A DNA stretch of 64,000 bases from Liolophura sinensis (taxonomy: Eukaryota > Mollusca > Polyplacophora > Chitonida > Chitonidae). The stretch is from NCBI RefSeq assembly GCF_032854445.1, contig NC_088295.1:84176644-84240643 (forward strand), read 5' to 3'. Shown here piece by piece: positions 1 through 12,325 of this stretch. Both the position numbers and the translations under genes were made by a program. Below the pieces are notes generated by a model. It saw only the letters and a list, made by a program, of their open reading frames with translations, was not told the origin of the DNA and ran no database searches. Within the stretch, counting starts at the first letter, position 1. Each line of letters starts with the position of its first letter.

Positions 1-189
1 ATTGATGTTTCAACCTCATAGTAAGTGATTTGCAAGAAAAAGTTAATGAGAACCAAGCTCTTAGGGTCACCTGCACATGATTCACGGTTATGACTACTTA
101 ATTGAAAGTAACAAACATGTGATGCAGTGTCATGGATTTCCATGGGTGAGGGCATCATGAGGTCACTAACAAATGAGCATTTAACATAT

Positions 190-297
190 ATGCAAATGGT
201 TGTGGATTTTCTCCAGATGCTGTCTGGTTTCCTCCCAGATGGCTACCGTCCTATAAGTGAATTCTTCTTGAGTACTTGTAGATGTTGAATAAATTAA
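190..297 (+). repeat. Decayed SINE-1 fragment
   Basis: This stretch follows the core and tail of the SINE-1 family seen intact at 13.0 kb, in the same order: a GGTTTCCTCCCA block, a CCGTCCTATAAGTGAA block, TTCTTGAGTAC, and an A/T-rich tail. Many substitutions make it an old copy. It lies 3' of the last visible exon of the minus-strand PPxY gene, probably in an intron. Confidence 0.6.
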
Positions 298-343
298 GCA
301 CATATATACACATATTCACATTGGAACTTTCTTTCAAACCTAC

Positions 344-2597
344 CTTTTCCAATAGTTCCTGAGCAAGCCACTTTGGAGCAAGTTTGAAATATATCTGGTC
401 CCTCCGAGCCATTTCTTCGGTAAGGCTTTACTCTACCGAACAAGGAATTATAGTCAGGTGGTGGGGCTAAAACATAAATAGGTCAAACTTATCTGACGCG
501 GCACGACAATAGTGAATGGGCAAATCAGCCAAATCACCACGGAAACTTTGAAAATCGCTCTGTTTTATGTCTCTCTCTACATCATATACATTTATGACTG
601 TAGGAAGAACTACTATGGTATAGTGAATTAGTGATAATCTATGTGTCTAATAAGTGAAAAAGTTCACAAACACCAATAAAGGTGAACACTTTCTGTACCA
701 CACATGTAGTGGGACTAAACCAATGAAGAGTGAACACACATACTACAAAAACATGGCAACAGCTTCCAGTAAATCTCAGAGATTTCAAATTGTAAGTTTG
801 GCTGGTTTTCTACTGCCTAATGGTTTCCAACACAATTAACCCTGTGCCCAATAACATCAAGCATGCCAACAGTCAAACAAGTGTTGGTCATGGGTCGCCC
901 CAAGGCTCTGCCCAGTTTCCTCCCACCATAATGCTGGCAGCCGTTGTATGAGCGAAATATTCTTGAGTAACACATAAAACACCAATCAAGTAAACAAATA
1001 AATCAAAAGTACAGTTACACTGTATTACAGATGACACACTGTACACAGATGATCCACTGCGTACAGATTATACACTGTGCAGAGATGATGGACTTACAGT
1101 TGGGATCTACACGGGGCTGATAAGACGGAAGAGTCTGACAGTAATATGAGGGTTCTGCTTGTACCACAATCGTAGGCACATGGTTTGAGTCTCTCCCAGT
1201 AAATTCTCTTGGTGAACTTGGACTCACTGGAGCAATGTGATGTGCGCTATCTAGACTGACATAGCCTGGTGTGCGTGTGTAGACCTGAGGTGGTGAGAGG
1301 AACGAGGGACTTCTGGGCCGTTCACTACCTCCATGATCACATATAGACAGGGCTTGCTGGTACGATGGGGGAGGTATGTTAATAGCTTCATCTAATGCTG
1401 CCTGCAAAACAGTCCATAATAACACTTATATTCACATGGAACTTAACTGCTAAATACAAACAACTCTAGATTTTTCTTCAGATGTTCATTGTCGACGGTA
1501 GGAAGAAAGAAACAAATGCTTGCACAGCTCAAGAATTTTGAATAAACAAAAATGTTTGATTGCTACATGTATTAAAATAACTGATTCCAAGCAATTAGTT
1601 TCACAATTATATTGGTATAACATGAAGTGATGAAGATGACATAACCCTGCAATTTAAAAGAGAAAAATGTAGCACCTCAAAATGTTTGAACCCAGAAAAA
1701 AGACATCCTGTAAACAAATCTGCTGATTTTAACCTGATTCATTTTCACTTTTTGCAGGTGAAAAGCAAAAATGCGTGTCCTTGCACTGACTGAATGAACA
1801 CTGTGCTTGGAAAAGGAAAACAAATCCTTGTTTCAATAAATCCACAATGGCATGGGCAGCTCTGGCAATATCAATAAACCATGTCTGATTAAATATTTCT
1901 CAGTAAATTAAAATACTTAATGCATTAATATACATTAGAATACATCTGCAACACTTCTGTAAAACATGTGTGTTTATATGCAGTATTTCAAACACGTAAA
2001 AGAAAACAGCTATTGTCACACATATAGAACAGGGATTTGTTTACTGAACAAGACATGCGTTTAATCTGGTTTTAAACCTGGAAAAGGTTTGATGTGTGTG
2101 TGAACAGCTGTGAAAACCAGAGTCTATATCTGTGTAGGTTTCTCTTTCAAACTGCCAACTGCGTTCATCAATACAGTTAACTGAGTTAACCCAATTCGCA
2201 ACTGGACCAATCTGTACAACGATGTTTACTATATACAACTGATAAAGATGGCATACAATAAAATAATGATCAACAAAAATAATAAGTTAACAATTTACAA
2301 GATGCTAACCATACAACCTGTTCATGTATGCAGTTACCAAGCAATCATACTTCGAAGGAAAAGGAATCTTAGTTATGCGAAGACATTAGCCACGAGTCAA
2401 GAGACGCGCACAGCTGAGGTAATGGGAGTTAAAATCAAAGTAATTCCAGTGATGTGTCCTTATCTGGTGTCGAATTTAAGAGCTACATACACTTAAGTTA
2501 GCAACTGAAAATAAAACAATTAAATTGACGTCACCTGTTCATTGAAATCCGATGAATGTTCTCTGTCAACACTAAAACACTGAGGCGGGTCGGCCAT
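344..2597 (-). CDS. PPxY/PSY-motif protein, 5' part of gene (runs off left edge)
   Basis: Three exons on the minus strand join in phase to give 163 codons. Exon 1 (2597-2535) starts at an ATG (MADPPQCFSV...) and ends at a GT donor, phase 0. Exon 2 (1401-1098) follows a TTTTGCAG acceptor and ends at a strong GTAAGT donor, phase 1. Exon 3 (466-344) follows a TTTTAG acceptor and ends at GTAGGT, phase 1, so the gene continues beyond base 1. The visible product has no signal peptide and is rich in Pro, Ser and Tyr. Motifs are IPPPSYQQ, EPSYY, LPSYQ and SPPPDYNSLFG. PPxY sequences are typical ligands of WW-domain proteins such as Nedd4-type ubiquitin ligases. The layout would suit the cytoplasmic N-terminal part of a small membrane protein, but the rest is outside the window and I do not recognise the family. 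Reading through the exon-2 donor gives only a Cys/Ile-rich tail from a local tandem repeat, so I prefer the spliced model. Confidence 0.65.
890..1006 (+). repeat. SINE-1, 3' part
   Basis: The copy holds the family core (CCACCATAATGCTGGC, then TATTCTTGAGTA, then AAAACACCAATCAAG) and ends in an AAAT-type tail. The tRNA-like head is absent, as in a 5'-truncated insertion. It lies in the intron between exons 2 and 3 of the PPxY gene. Confidence 0.85.
1018..1096. repeat. Short tandem repeat, about 24-bp unit, three copies
   Basis: Imperfect repeats of the type ACAGATGATCCACTGCGT abut the exon-2 donor of the minus-strand PPxY gene. They account for the Cys/Ile-rich read-through tail of that exon. 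Confidence 0.55.
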
Positions 2598-3234
2598 TGA
2601 ACTTTCTCTCCCGCAAAATTTACTTTCCTTCCTCCAAGGCTGAAGAGTTCCTTAACACAACCAAACTAATACAGCTCGGCAGAAAAGGGCCAACAAAGCG
2701 AAGCCGTCTGACATACATCATGCCCATAGACAAATAAATCGCTCACGGTGTTTTAGTCCCATGCATGGAAGCGTATTGCTGTTTGTAGTGACGGGTAATT
2801 TGATAAAACCATAAACATAGTCTGAGGTTAATTTGATACACCCAAGGGAAGCCACTGTGCAGTAAAAGCAAGGTCTAGGGCTATACTGTACTGTTCACTG
2901 GGTAGCCTTAACTCATCCAGGCAATTCAGACAATGAGCGATTAAGCTCCAAAAGTACATCAGTGTTGTCCGTGCCGTATGATGTTTGAAGTAGGGGGGGG
3001 GGGGCTATTCAAATGGCACTTAGTTGATGTTAAAACGATACCTTTCAACTAATGAATGTGCATGTAGTATTTTAGTTACTGGAGAAAAAAATATTGTGAC
3101 TATTTCAGTGGTGCCTATTATTATTGATTAGGAGAGTGTGGCTTACTAACAGGATAAAATCTAATTTTACAGTCAGTGTTGATCTTAACTGTACTCCTGT
3201 ATAAACCAGAATTCATATAGACCAGTGACTTCTA
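2598..3234. other. Upstream flank of the PPxY gene, no gene seen
   Basis: This is the 5' flank of the minus-strand PPxY gene. I see no clear TATA box and no coding exon. A G-run of about ten bases near 2993-3003 is the only low-complexity feature. Confidence 0.4.
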
Positions 3235-3645
3235 TAATAATTAGGCCTATATGTAGAAATCAACATCACCGCATTTTTTTTTTTACTTAATTCTTTTTAA
3301 GCCAAGCTAAGGGGGCGTGTGCATTGTAATTTGCTGCTATTTAAACATTTACACGAAGACTTAAAATGTTATAAAACCCAAACTGAGGTAAATTAATAAG
3401 AGGCCGACTTTAACCGGTTACGTGTGAGCATTTTCCAGTTACTGTATCACACTGCCGTCGCTACTTGGATTTTACTCTCTTTGCTGTACGTCTATCACAC
3501 TGTTGTCGCTACTTGGATTTTACTCTCTTTGCTGTCCGTCTATCACACTGTTGTCTCTACTTGGATTTTATTCTCTATGCTGTACGCTTATCATGCTGCC
3601 GTCGCTACTTAGATTTTACTCTCTATGCTGTAAGTCTTTATAATA
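3235..3645 (-). repeat. Dispersed repeat 'R48', with its end amplified to four 48-bp units
   Basis: Bases 3235-3430 match, in reverse, repeats at 47.3-47.8, 48.4, 61.2 and 63.5 kb. Shared blocks include AGGTAAATTAATAAGAGGCCG, read here in pieces, and the CCGGTTACGT segment. From about 3445 to 3636 follow four tandem 48-bp units of the form TATCACACTGTTGTCGCTAC..TTTTACTCTCTTTGCTGT. Each of the other copies carries only one such unit, so the array looks like a local expansion of the end of the element. Open frames across it are a by-product of the period being a multiple of three. Confidence 0.75.
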
Positions 3646-3659
3646 ATTAATAACAACAT

Positions 3660-5364
3660 AGGAGAGAGGGCACGTGGTCAAATCAAGTTTTTTCCCCAAG
3701 CACACTTTATCGAAAGCTTTGATTTATATGCTATTGTCCAATATTGATAACCTTTTATATGGAATTTCAGATATTTTTTGAAACCGCCCTAATCAGCCCT
3801 GTGTATGCGTTTTGTATATTTAATGGAATATGTCATTTTCCTTTGTTACTGATTTCCGTGCCACAAGAGTTCCAAGTATTTTCTGATTTTGAATAAACTT
3901 TTGTGTGCAGTTTAATTTTTGTAATCTCAGACCATGTTTAAAAAACCAACAAGATCCGCACATAGATTTTGCATATGGGAATTCAACGATTTCCTTGATT
4001 CTGATTAGCCGCTGGCTTCTGTGCAACAATGGCTTGAAATGTTATCAACTTTTGATAAAATTTTGTGTGCAGAATGATTTTGTCTACCCTTAGATCAAAT
4101 TTGATATCAGCTTGATCTATGCCTAATTTAGTTTTGCATATTTTGGCGTTGGATATCAGTTCTCTAAATTATCTTGTTTCGCTCTATCATTTTGTCAGGT
4201 ACACCATGCGAGTACTTGCGGTATATGGCCCTTTAGACTTTCTCCATGTACAAACCCCGTACGTGGTTTGAGTCATTGCAAAGGAACAAAATCCACATTG
4301 TTTGAAGATCTGTAATCAAATAAAAACAGAGCAGATCACCTCTGTCTTATTGTCTGTATCTGAGATATACCTTTTATACTTGCCCTTGCTTTTTGTAATA
4401 TGCTGTTCAAATGTGAAGGATCGCCCTGATCTACAGAAGTAATACTAATACTAATAACCAAGTTGGATCCATATTTTAAGCAAATAACTTGAAAACATTT
4501 ATTTAAGTATATCACTGACACTTTGTCCATCATATATATCAAAGAATTTTCATATATTTGTTTCAAAAATATGTAAACCTTAAGAACTGAAGGTTAGGTC
4601 CTAATATTTTATCTTCATGAAGCAGATACGTTTCTATAAAAGAATTGCCTGGTTTCATGTAAATCTATAAGAATTTGGATGTGTACCGGTACGTCAGCAT
4701 ATATTTCAGTTAAGTATGAAACGCGCATGAACCTTCCCAGTGCTGAAAGGGTTAACTCCTCGGTCAGATGATAAGTTTGCTCTGTTTAGTACGTTTAAGG
4801 CATAAACTCTCCAGGGGAGCATAGCCCATAATCGATTTACTTTCTTCTATTTTCCGTAACGCATTAAAAAGGGTGTAGTCCACTTTGCTGTTTATATGCT
4901 CCTGTCGGCTCAAGTACTTAGTCTCTAACAAAAGCAGTACCTTTGAAAACGCACTCGGTGGAACCCTTCAAAGCATTATTAACTAATCTGACAACGCTCA
5001 GGATGATGAAGTCCGTATCTGTCAACACCATTCAAACCCCGAATGACACTTGTCAGCATGTGTCTATCACTCAGATTACACACTCGTCCAAGAGTCTTCA
5101 ACGAGGTAGCTTCAATAGTTTGCTTGAATTCGTTGCATAGTTTGAACTGGTTCTCGCTTCTCTGAGTTTGTGTCGATTAGCAGTTATAGTGGGGTATACC
5201 AAATGTGCATTGTAGCAGTCCCCACCCCCACCCTCACCCTACTCCCCAACCTGCCAATTTGACATCCTCCAATACTATAATATAATACAATGCCCTGTAA
5301 TATATAGATTGAACCTTTGACTATATGTGAACAAACAAGGTGTTTCTGTGTTGCTGTCGCCTGA
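3660..5364. other. Intergenic DNA, nothing recognised
   Basis: AT-rich unique-looking sequence. Several short open frames occur on both strands, but none has a recognisable domain or a convincing splice framework. Confidence 0.4.
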
Positions 5365-8030
5365 TCATGACAAGTGTGACAAGCACCCCTGCGTCACTGT
5401 CATTTCAGCCATGGACAGACAGGTGTGCCCCTGTTTCTCAATCAGTTCAGTCCTGGCCAGACAAGAGCGTCCCTGTGCCACTGTCAGCTCAGTCATGGAT
5501 GGACAAATGTGATCCTTTGTCACTGTAAGCGCAGTCATATACACACAAGTGTGATCCTGTGTCACTGTTAGTTCAGTCCCGGCCAGACAAGTGTGTCCCT
5601 GTGTCACTGTCAGCCCAGTCATTGATGGACAAGTGTGATCCTGTGTCACTGTCAGTTCAGTCCTGGCCAGACAAGTGTGTCCCTGTGTCACTGTCAGCCC
5701 AGTCATTGATGGACAAGTGTGATCCTTTGTCACTGTAAGCCCAGTCATGTACACACAAGTGTGATCCTGTGTCACTGTCAGTTCAGTCCTGGCCAGACAA
5801 GTGTGTCCCTGTGTCACTGTCAGCCCAGTAATGGATGGACAAGTGTGATCCTGTGTCACTGTCAGTTCAGTCCTGGCCAGACAAGTGTGTCCCTGTGTCA
5901 CTGTCAGCCCAGTCATTGATGGACAAGTGTGATCCTGTGTCACTGTCAGTTCAGTCCTGGCCAGACAAGTGTGTCCCTGTGTCACTGTCAGCCCAGTCAT
6001 TGATGGACAAGTGTGATCCTGTGTCACTGTCAGTTCAGTCCTGGCCAGACAAGTGTGTCCCTGTGTCACTGTCAGCCCAGTAATGGATGGACAAGTGTGA
6101 TCCTGTGTCACTGTCAGTTCAGTCCTGGCCAGACAAGTGTGTCCCTGTGTCACTGTCAGCCCAGTCATTGATGGACAAGTGTGATCCTGTGTCACTGTCA
6201 GTTCAGTCCTGGGCAGACAAGTGTGTCCCTGTGTCACTGTCAGCCCAGTCATTGATGGACAAGTGTGATCCTGTGTCACAGTCAGTTCAGTCCTGGCCAG
6301 ACAAGTGTGTCCCTGTGTCACTGTCAGCCCAGTAATGGATGGACAAGTGTGATCCTGTGTCACTGTCAGTTCAGTCCTGGCCAGACAAGTGTGTCCCTGT
6401 GTCACTGTCAGCCCAGTAATGGATGGACAAGTGTGATCCTGTGTCACTGTCAGTTCAGTCCTGGCCAGACAAGTGTGTCCCTGTGCCACTGTCAGCTCAG
6501 TCATGGATGGACAAATGTGATCCTTTGTCACTGTAAGCGCAGTCATATACACACAAGTGTGATCCTGTGTCACTGTTAGTTCAGTCCCGGCCAGACAAGT
6601 GTGTCCCTGTGTCACTGTCAGCCCAGTCATTGATGGACAAGTGTGATCCTGTGTCACTGTCAGTTCAGTCCTGGCCAGACAAGTGTGTCCCTGTGTCACT
6701 GTCAGCCCAGTCATTGATGGACAAGTGTGATCCTTTGTCACTGTAAGCCCAGTCATGTACACACAAGTGTGATCCTGTGTCACTGTCAGTTCAGTCCTGG
6801 CCAGACAAGTGTGTCCCTGTGTCACTGTCAGCCCAGTAATGGATGGACAAGTGTGATCCTGTGTCACTGTCAGTTCAGTCCTGGCCAGACAAGTGTGTCC
6901 CTGTGTCACTGTCAGCCCAGTCATTGATGGACAAGTGTGATCCTGTGTCACTGTCAGTTCAGTCCTGGCCAGACAAGTGTGTCCCTGTGTCACTGTCAGC
7001 CCAGTCATTGATGGACAAGTGTGATCCTGTGTCACTGTCAGTTCAGTCCTGGCCAGACAAGTGTGTCCCTGTGTCACTGTCAGCCCAGTAATGGATGGAC
7101 AAGTGTGATCCTGTGTCACTGTCAGTTCAGTCCTGGCCAGACAAGTGTGTCCCTGTGTCACTGTCAGCCCAGTCATTGATGGACAAGTGTGATCCTGTGT
7201 CACTGTCAGTTCAGTCCTGGCCAGACAAGTGTGTCCCTGTGTCACTGTCAGCCCAGTCATTGATGGACAAGTGTGATCCTGTGTCACAGTCAGTTCAGTC
7301 CTGGCCAGACAAGTGTGTCCCTGTGTCACTGTCAGCCCAGTCATTGATGGACAAGTGTGATCCTGTGTCACTGTCAGTTCAGTCCTGGCCAGACAAGTGT
7401 GTCCCTGTGTCACTGTCAGCCCAGTCATTGATGGACAAGTGTGATCCTGTGTCACTGTCAGTTCAGTCCTGGCCAGACAAGTGTGTCCCTGTGTCACTGT
7501 CAGCCCAGTAATGGATGGACAAGTGTGATCCTGTGTCACTGTCAGTTCAGTCCTGGCCAGACAAGTGTGTCCCTGTGTCACTGTCAGCCCAGTCATTGAT
7601 GGACAAGTGTGATCCTGTGTCACTGTCAGTTCAGTCCTGGCCAGACAAGTGTGTCCCTGTGTCACTGTCAGCCCAGTCATTGATGGACAAGTGTGATCCT
7701 GTGTCACAGTCAGTTCAGTCCTGGCCAGACAAGTGTGTCCCTGTTTCACTGTCAGCCCAGTCATTGATGGACAAGTGTGATCCTGTGTCACTGTCAGTTC
7801 AGTCCTGGCCAGACAAGTGTGTCCCTGTTTCACTGTCAGCCCAGTAATGGATGAACAAGTGTGATCCTGTGTCACTGTCAGTTCGGTCATAGACAGACAA
7901 GGGTGCCCATGTGTTACTGTCAGCTCAATTATGGCCAGACAAGTGTACTCCTGTGTCACTGTCTGCTCAGTCTTGGCCAGACAAGTGTGTCCCTTTGTCA
8001 CTGTCAGCTCAGTCATGGCCATTTGGCCGC
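5365..8030. repeat. 84-bp minisatellite (two related 42-bp halves) with 1008-bp higher-order repeat
   Basis: About 63 tandem 42-bp monomers alternate between two types. One type contains CAGTTCAGTCCTGGCCAGAC and the other CAGCCCAGTCATTGATGGAC; both share GTGTCACTGTCAG. Together they give an 84-bp period. Rare variant monomers (those with GTACACACAAGTG, GCGCAGTCATATAC, or a GTGTCACAG change) recur at exactly 1008 bp (12 x 84), for example near 5529 and 6537, and near 5719 and 6727. A roughly 1-kb block was therefore duplicated after the first expansion. The minus strand has no stop for 885 codons (8022-5365), with a 14-residue repeat of the type TELTVTQDHTCPSM. Since 42 is a multiple of three and copies are very similar, this can arise without selection. 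I call it satellite DNA, not a gene. The right-hand copies are more diverged, as is usual at an array edge. Confidence 0.95.
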
Positions 8031-11000
8031 TTTGTTACACCCTGTATATGCTGCTTGACGAAATTTGTGCCGTTTGCCATTTTGTGACTTACAAAGTTTA
8101 TGGGGTGGTTTGTGTGGAGTGTTCACTGGACCTATTGCTTTAAGCTGGATACAGTAATTCGCCTGTAATTTCATAGAAGCTCTCACCAGCTACATCGCCC
8201 TTCTGCTTGAAGTGTAAATAGCTGGGAGGATTGATTTGTGATTTGATTTTGGTTTGATTGGTATTTAACACTGGATTTCTTGGAGAGAAATCACACAAGT
8301 TACATATGATTTACTGCTTATCACATAAAATTTCACATGATTTTTCACAAACTAGACATGCAGTAGAATTATCAGTTGGAAAAAAAGCCCATGAAATTGT
8401 AGCTGATATTTTTGTTTTTTTTTTCTTTGATACATTTTGTGTGAGTTGGATTCAAACGAGGTTCACTCATAAGTGATCTATACAGCAAAACTGACGTTCT
8501 ATACCTCTTTGCCATAGTGCGCCCAATTAAGATTTTAAATGTGACAAGACAAGATTAGTCACATTTGGCGCTGACAAAACAAGAATTTGGACGGTGCTTC
8601 TACTCTTAGTTGAAATGAAGAGAATTCGAAAGTTGTTCTTTGAATGCTGCACTGAGCGTTGAGTTGTGTTGAGGTGAAAAGAAAAGAAAGGAAGGCAACA
8701 GGTCAGTGGAGCCAACAAAGTGCACGAACAGTAATGCTAGTCAAATGTAAATCAGTGATAAATGCATATTATAAAGAGGCAATAATAATGATAAAGTCAC
8801 GCTATACTCAAGCTCTGTCTTCAGATCAGACCTACTCTTACACACTTTTGCTCAACGTACAGGCCCAAAGGTTTGGATTGAGGTTTGAAAGATACGAATA
8901 ATAGTCTGTAGTTTAATTGACAGCGTATCTTCACAGCCATATAAATTTGTGGACATGAAAACATGTGTTTTGGAAAATATTTCTGTTTGAATATTATACA
9001 TATTACATAATCACATTTTATCTAATTTCTTTTTTTTTTCTTTTTTTTTTACATAATTTTGCCTCCGCCACAGCAGAGAGCAAACATTAATTGCGACATA
9101 GCACGAGTGTGATTGTAGAGAAAATCAACCCATATGTAAATTTAGTCCACAGTTTTATTTGTTTTGCTACCTCATCTGATGGCTTTTTATCCAAAGTACA
9201 TGCAGGCGATGGAGTCTATTGTTTCGTTCGTCCTTAAAGCTATTCCGGAAATCTCAGCCGACATGCGTATCCTCGATGACATCAGAGGCTTCCTGTTTAT
9301 GAAAGCTTTCAATGCCACAGATATATGTAGTGTTTGTTTTTCCATCTTTAATTGTCCCCACGAGTTCAATATGCCTAACATTTACTTACAACGGATGAAT
9401 TCAGTATAAAGTCTTGGAGGTTATTCACAGAGAGGTGGTGAATGGGGTTCTCTAATTGCGGGCCAATCTGAGTAAATGTTGGGACAATCAATGCCGCTGA
9501 GCTCTTCATTAGTGAATTGTCCATGATGTGCCCTCTTACAGAGGCCTAACTAGATTCTGAGGGCCCGCTGAATGCCTCTGATTTCTATAATGACAGCGGA
9601 CCAGTGAAAAGACATCGCCGAGAATACTGATGAATACAAATCCATAGAAGGCGTCATTGGAGAAACTGTGTGACTAAGACTGGCGCTAAGAATATTGCCA
9701 CCTGCTGTGTTGTACTCGCTCCGTGATTTTCCCTTTGTGTCCCTCATCTCGGATCGCTCTGCTCGGCTCGAAAGGGGCCTTTTACCGCTCTAATGATTTT
9801 CGGGATCGGTTAGGTTTCGTGTCGAATCCGATTAGGTAAAATGGCATATCATCTCACACGCCGTAGAATTACCGATTTAAATTCCGCTTATGGAAAATTC
9901 AAACACGTTATAGAGGTGTTTGTAAATACTGACAGCTTTTAGCTGTGAACAGTTGTGATATGGTTATAGAGTTAACTGATGTCAAGACAAACTTTGCGGC
10001 GTGCTCTGAAATCCGTGGAGTGAGTTTTCCCTCCAAAACATGCCAGGCACTCTGTTGAGTTTTACTCAATATTGAGCTGTAGCATACAGTTCAGTTATGG
10101 ATACATACTATGAGAGACTTGCGTATCACCTGACAATAAGAAGTTTTTGGGACATATTTTCTTATATTTCATATTTTTTTATATTTCATTCTTTTGACAG
10201 GTATCTTGTATGCGTATAATGTTATCAAATAATAATATCAGCAATTTCCATTAAATGCTTATTACTGAACTTTTTCTCATTCTGGTAAACTGATATGTTA
10301 GTTTATGAAGATATACACGCTGGCGATGATTTGGGCCAATCGTGTAAGCAAAACGTGGACAAAAAAATCAAAATGTGCATTTTATTTCAAAATAACTTCT
10401 TATGACCTTTGGGTTTACGGATATTTCACATTCACAGAGGAATACTTGATCTATTACGGGTTCGAATCCCAACAAATTTTATTTTTTTGATAGTGTTGAT
10501 AAAATAAAGGTGCATGTACTTCTGGAATCGGCGATTTTCCTGTGAAATTAAAACTGTTTGGCCATAGATCATACAGATCAAAAATTCTATTTTTTGAAGA
10601 AGAAGAAAGAGTGCTGTTTTGGCAAGGAAAAGAGTGGATCTAACGTGCCATTTGAGAGCAAAACATAATGTGCACGGAAGGAATCCAATTATCTGAGCGA
10701 GGTTAGAGAAGGATGAGAGAACACGGGAGTGTTGCTCCATTGATCAGAGTGGCGCGAACATCATTGGCCAGCTAATTCATTTTGCTGGTGACAATGGCAG
10801 GCGGAGGATAGATGGCTGGACAGTTATCTTAGAATATGCTCACTCTGCATGGAATTCGAAGTTTTAATAAATATGAAAATGTCTTAAAGCACTTACTTTT
10901 GTTTCAATATATGAGGAATTTAATAATATATAAATTGAAGCAATATATTGTAGCAAAATATAACAAAAATGATTCACCCTTGTAACGTTTCACTTTTTTT

Positions 11001-12240
11001 CGCTTTGGGCCTTTAGAAATGGTTGGAGTACTTCAATTACATGATTGTTTTTATGATCATAATGTTTTACGTAGACGTGCATAATAGTTGTTTCCTCTGT
11101 CATCAAATTCATAACTTTTGTTTGTGTTATTGTATAAATAGAACTAGCCTCTTCAGTTGGTGTTAATATGATATGATTCGATTGACAATTCAGACTATTA
11201 ATGATAAGACATTTACAATACTACACTGATAATTAATTAATTACATGTGTTCATTAGGTGATAAGCAGATGATTAATGGAGCCCGATGAATCTAGATATG
11301 TCCAGAAACTGCGATCATAACGCGAGAAAAGCGAACACAAAGGCGAATTTCCCAGGGCAAAGGATGTTATCTTTGACGTGACATTAACCAAAGCGTGGAT
11401 TTATGAAAGATGCAGGGATGATTTGCTGTTTTAGTGGTAAAGGCTTTCTAATTCAGCGGAAGGGACAGAGCTATGTTTCAAAGGATCCACGTTTAATGGA
11501 TGATCTTTCTTGGTTCTAATTCAATTTATTGTGATAAGAAGGTCGAAATGTTTTTTAAATATATATATATATATAGGAAGATGTAAGAGAATTTCCTCAA
11601 GGGTACTGGTTCAGTAGTACAATGGCTAGCGTACGTGAACAAAAGGTATAATGGGAAATGGCCAAATGGCAAAAGTGTCCAAAGAATGGAGTATACAGAA
11701 ATAAAACCTCATTTCTGGTGCTTAACGCTACTCTAACGATGCCCTGATTGAATCGAAGCGGCCATTGTGCCTGATGTAGTGTTCCTCTAGTTGAGTACAA
11801 TTAGCCGGGTGGCGGAGCTTTGTCCAACTGGAGAGAGATGCAGCGATTTCTCAAGGCGAAGAAAGGAGCGGCGTCAATAAAAACGGCAGGTAGCCACTCA
11901 CGTGATGTATATTCTACAAGGTAAATAAACAGCTAATGCTGATTATGAGGTAGATATCATCTGGAAATCAATTGTAGTGATCTCAGTAGTTTTTACAAAG
12001 GGATAAAGCAATTTTATAGATTTTGATTGTGGTGTGCGCATCGGTAGGCACCACTTAACGAAGATCTCGTCCAATTAATATCGATTACTCGGCTTTTAAT
12101 GTATTCATCCGAATGGGAATGATGTCGTCTGCTTCTTTCATTTGCAAACTTCTAGATTGTTTACTAATTGTTTTAGCGCATACCAAGCTTCTACTTAAGA
12201 AGCCTAGCTGAAGAATCCTAGCACATTATTGCCTGACAGA
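8031..12240. other. Long gene-free region upstream of the homeobox gene
   Basis: About 4 kb without a recognisable coding exon. Two stretches, roughly 9160-9850 and 11270-11510, are less AT-rich and look more complex than the surroundings. They contain TAAT-core sites and are plausible regulatory DNA for the homeobox gene, but that is a guess from composition. An (AT)n run lies at about 11558-11576. A very decayed SINE-like 3' end may lie at 8240-8270. Confidence 0.35.
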
Positions 12241-12252
12241 CGAAGTGCTTGG

Positions 12253-12270
12253 CACTTTATAGAGGGCGGG
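12253..12270 (+). promoter_or_regulatory. Candidate core promoter of the homeobox gene (TATA-like plus GC box)
   Basis: The sequence CTTTATAGAGGGCGGG joins a TATA-like hexamer to a GC-box core, about 70 bases upstream of the start codon at 12326. A transcription start some 30 bases downstream would leave a short leader of about 40 bases. Position and motif only; no transcript evidence. Confidence 0.35.
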
Positions 12271-12325
12271 CTATTTCAACACACATTTTGCACAGGTACC
12301 TTCCTGCATCTGAAAGATTTTACTG

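Noticed and set aside
3424-3650. Small membrane-like protein in overlapping plus frames
   Set aside because: Both overlapping frames come from the 48-bp tandem repeat of a dispersed element.
5365-8022. 885-codon minus-strand open frame as a real repeat protein
   Set aside because: The frame is wholly inside a high-identity satellite with a period divisible by three, has no leader or domain outside the array, and starts and stops at the array edges. It is listed as satellite, with the coding idea kept only as a test.
5365-8030. CRISPR-like array
   Set aside because: Units are head-to-tail satellite monomers without unique spacers, in a eukaryotic genome.
10430-10470. tRNA B-box-like GGGTTCGAATCCC
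   Set aside because: No A box or cloverleaf fits in the preceding 60 bases.
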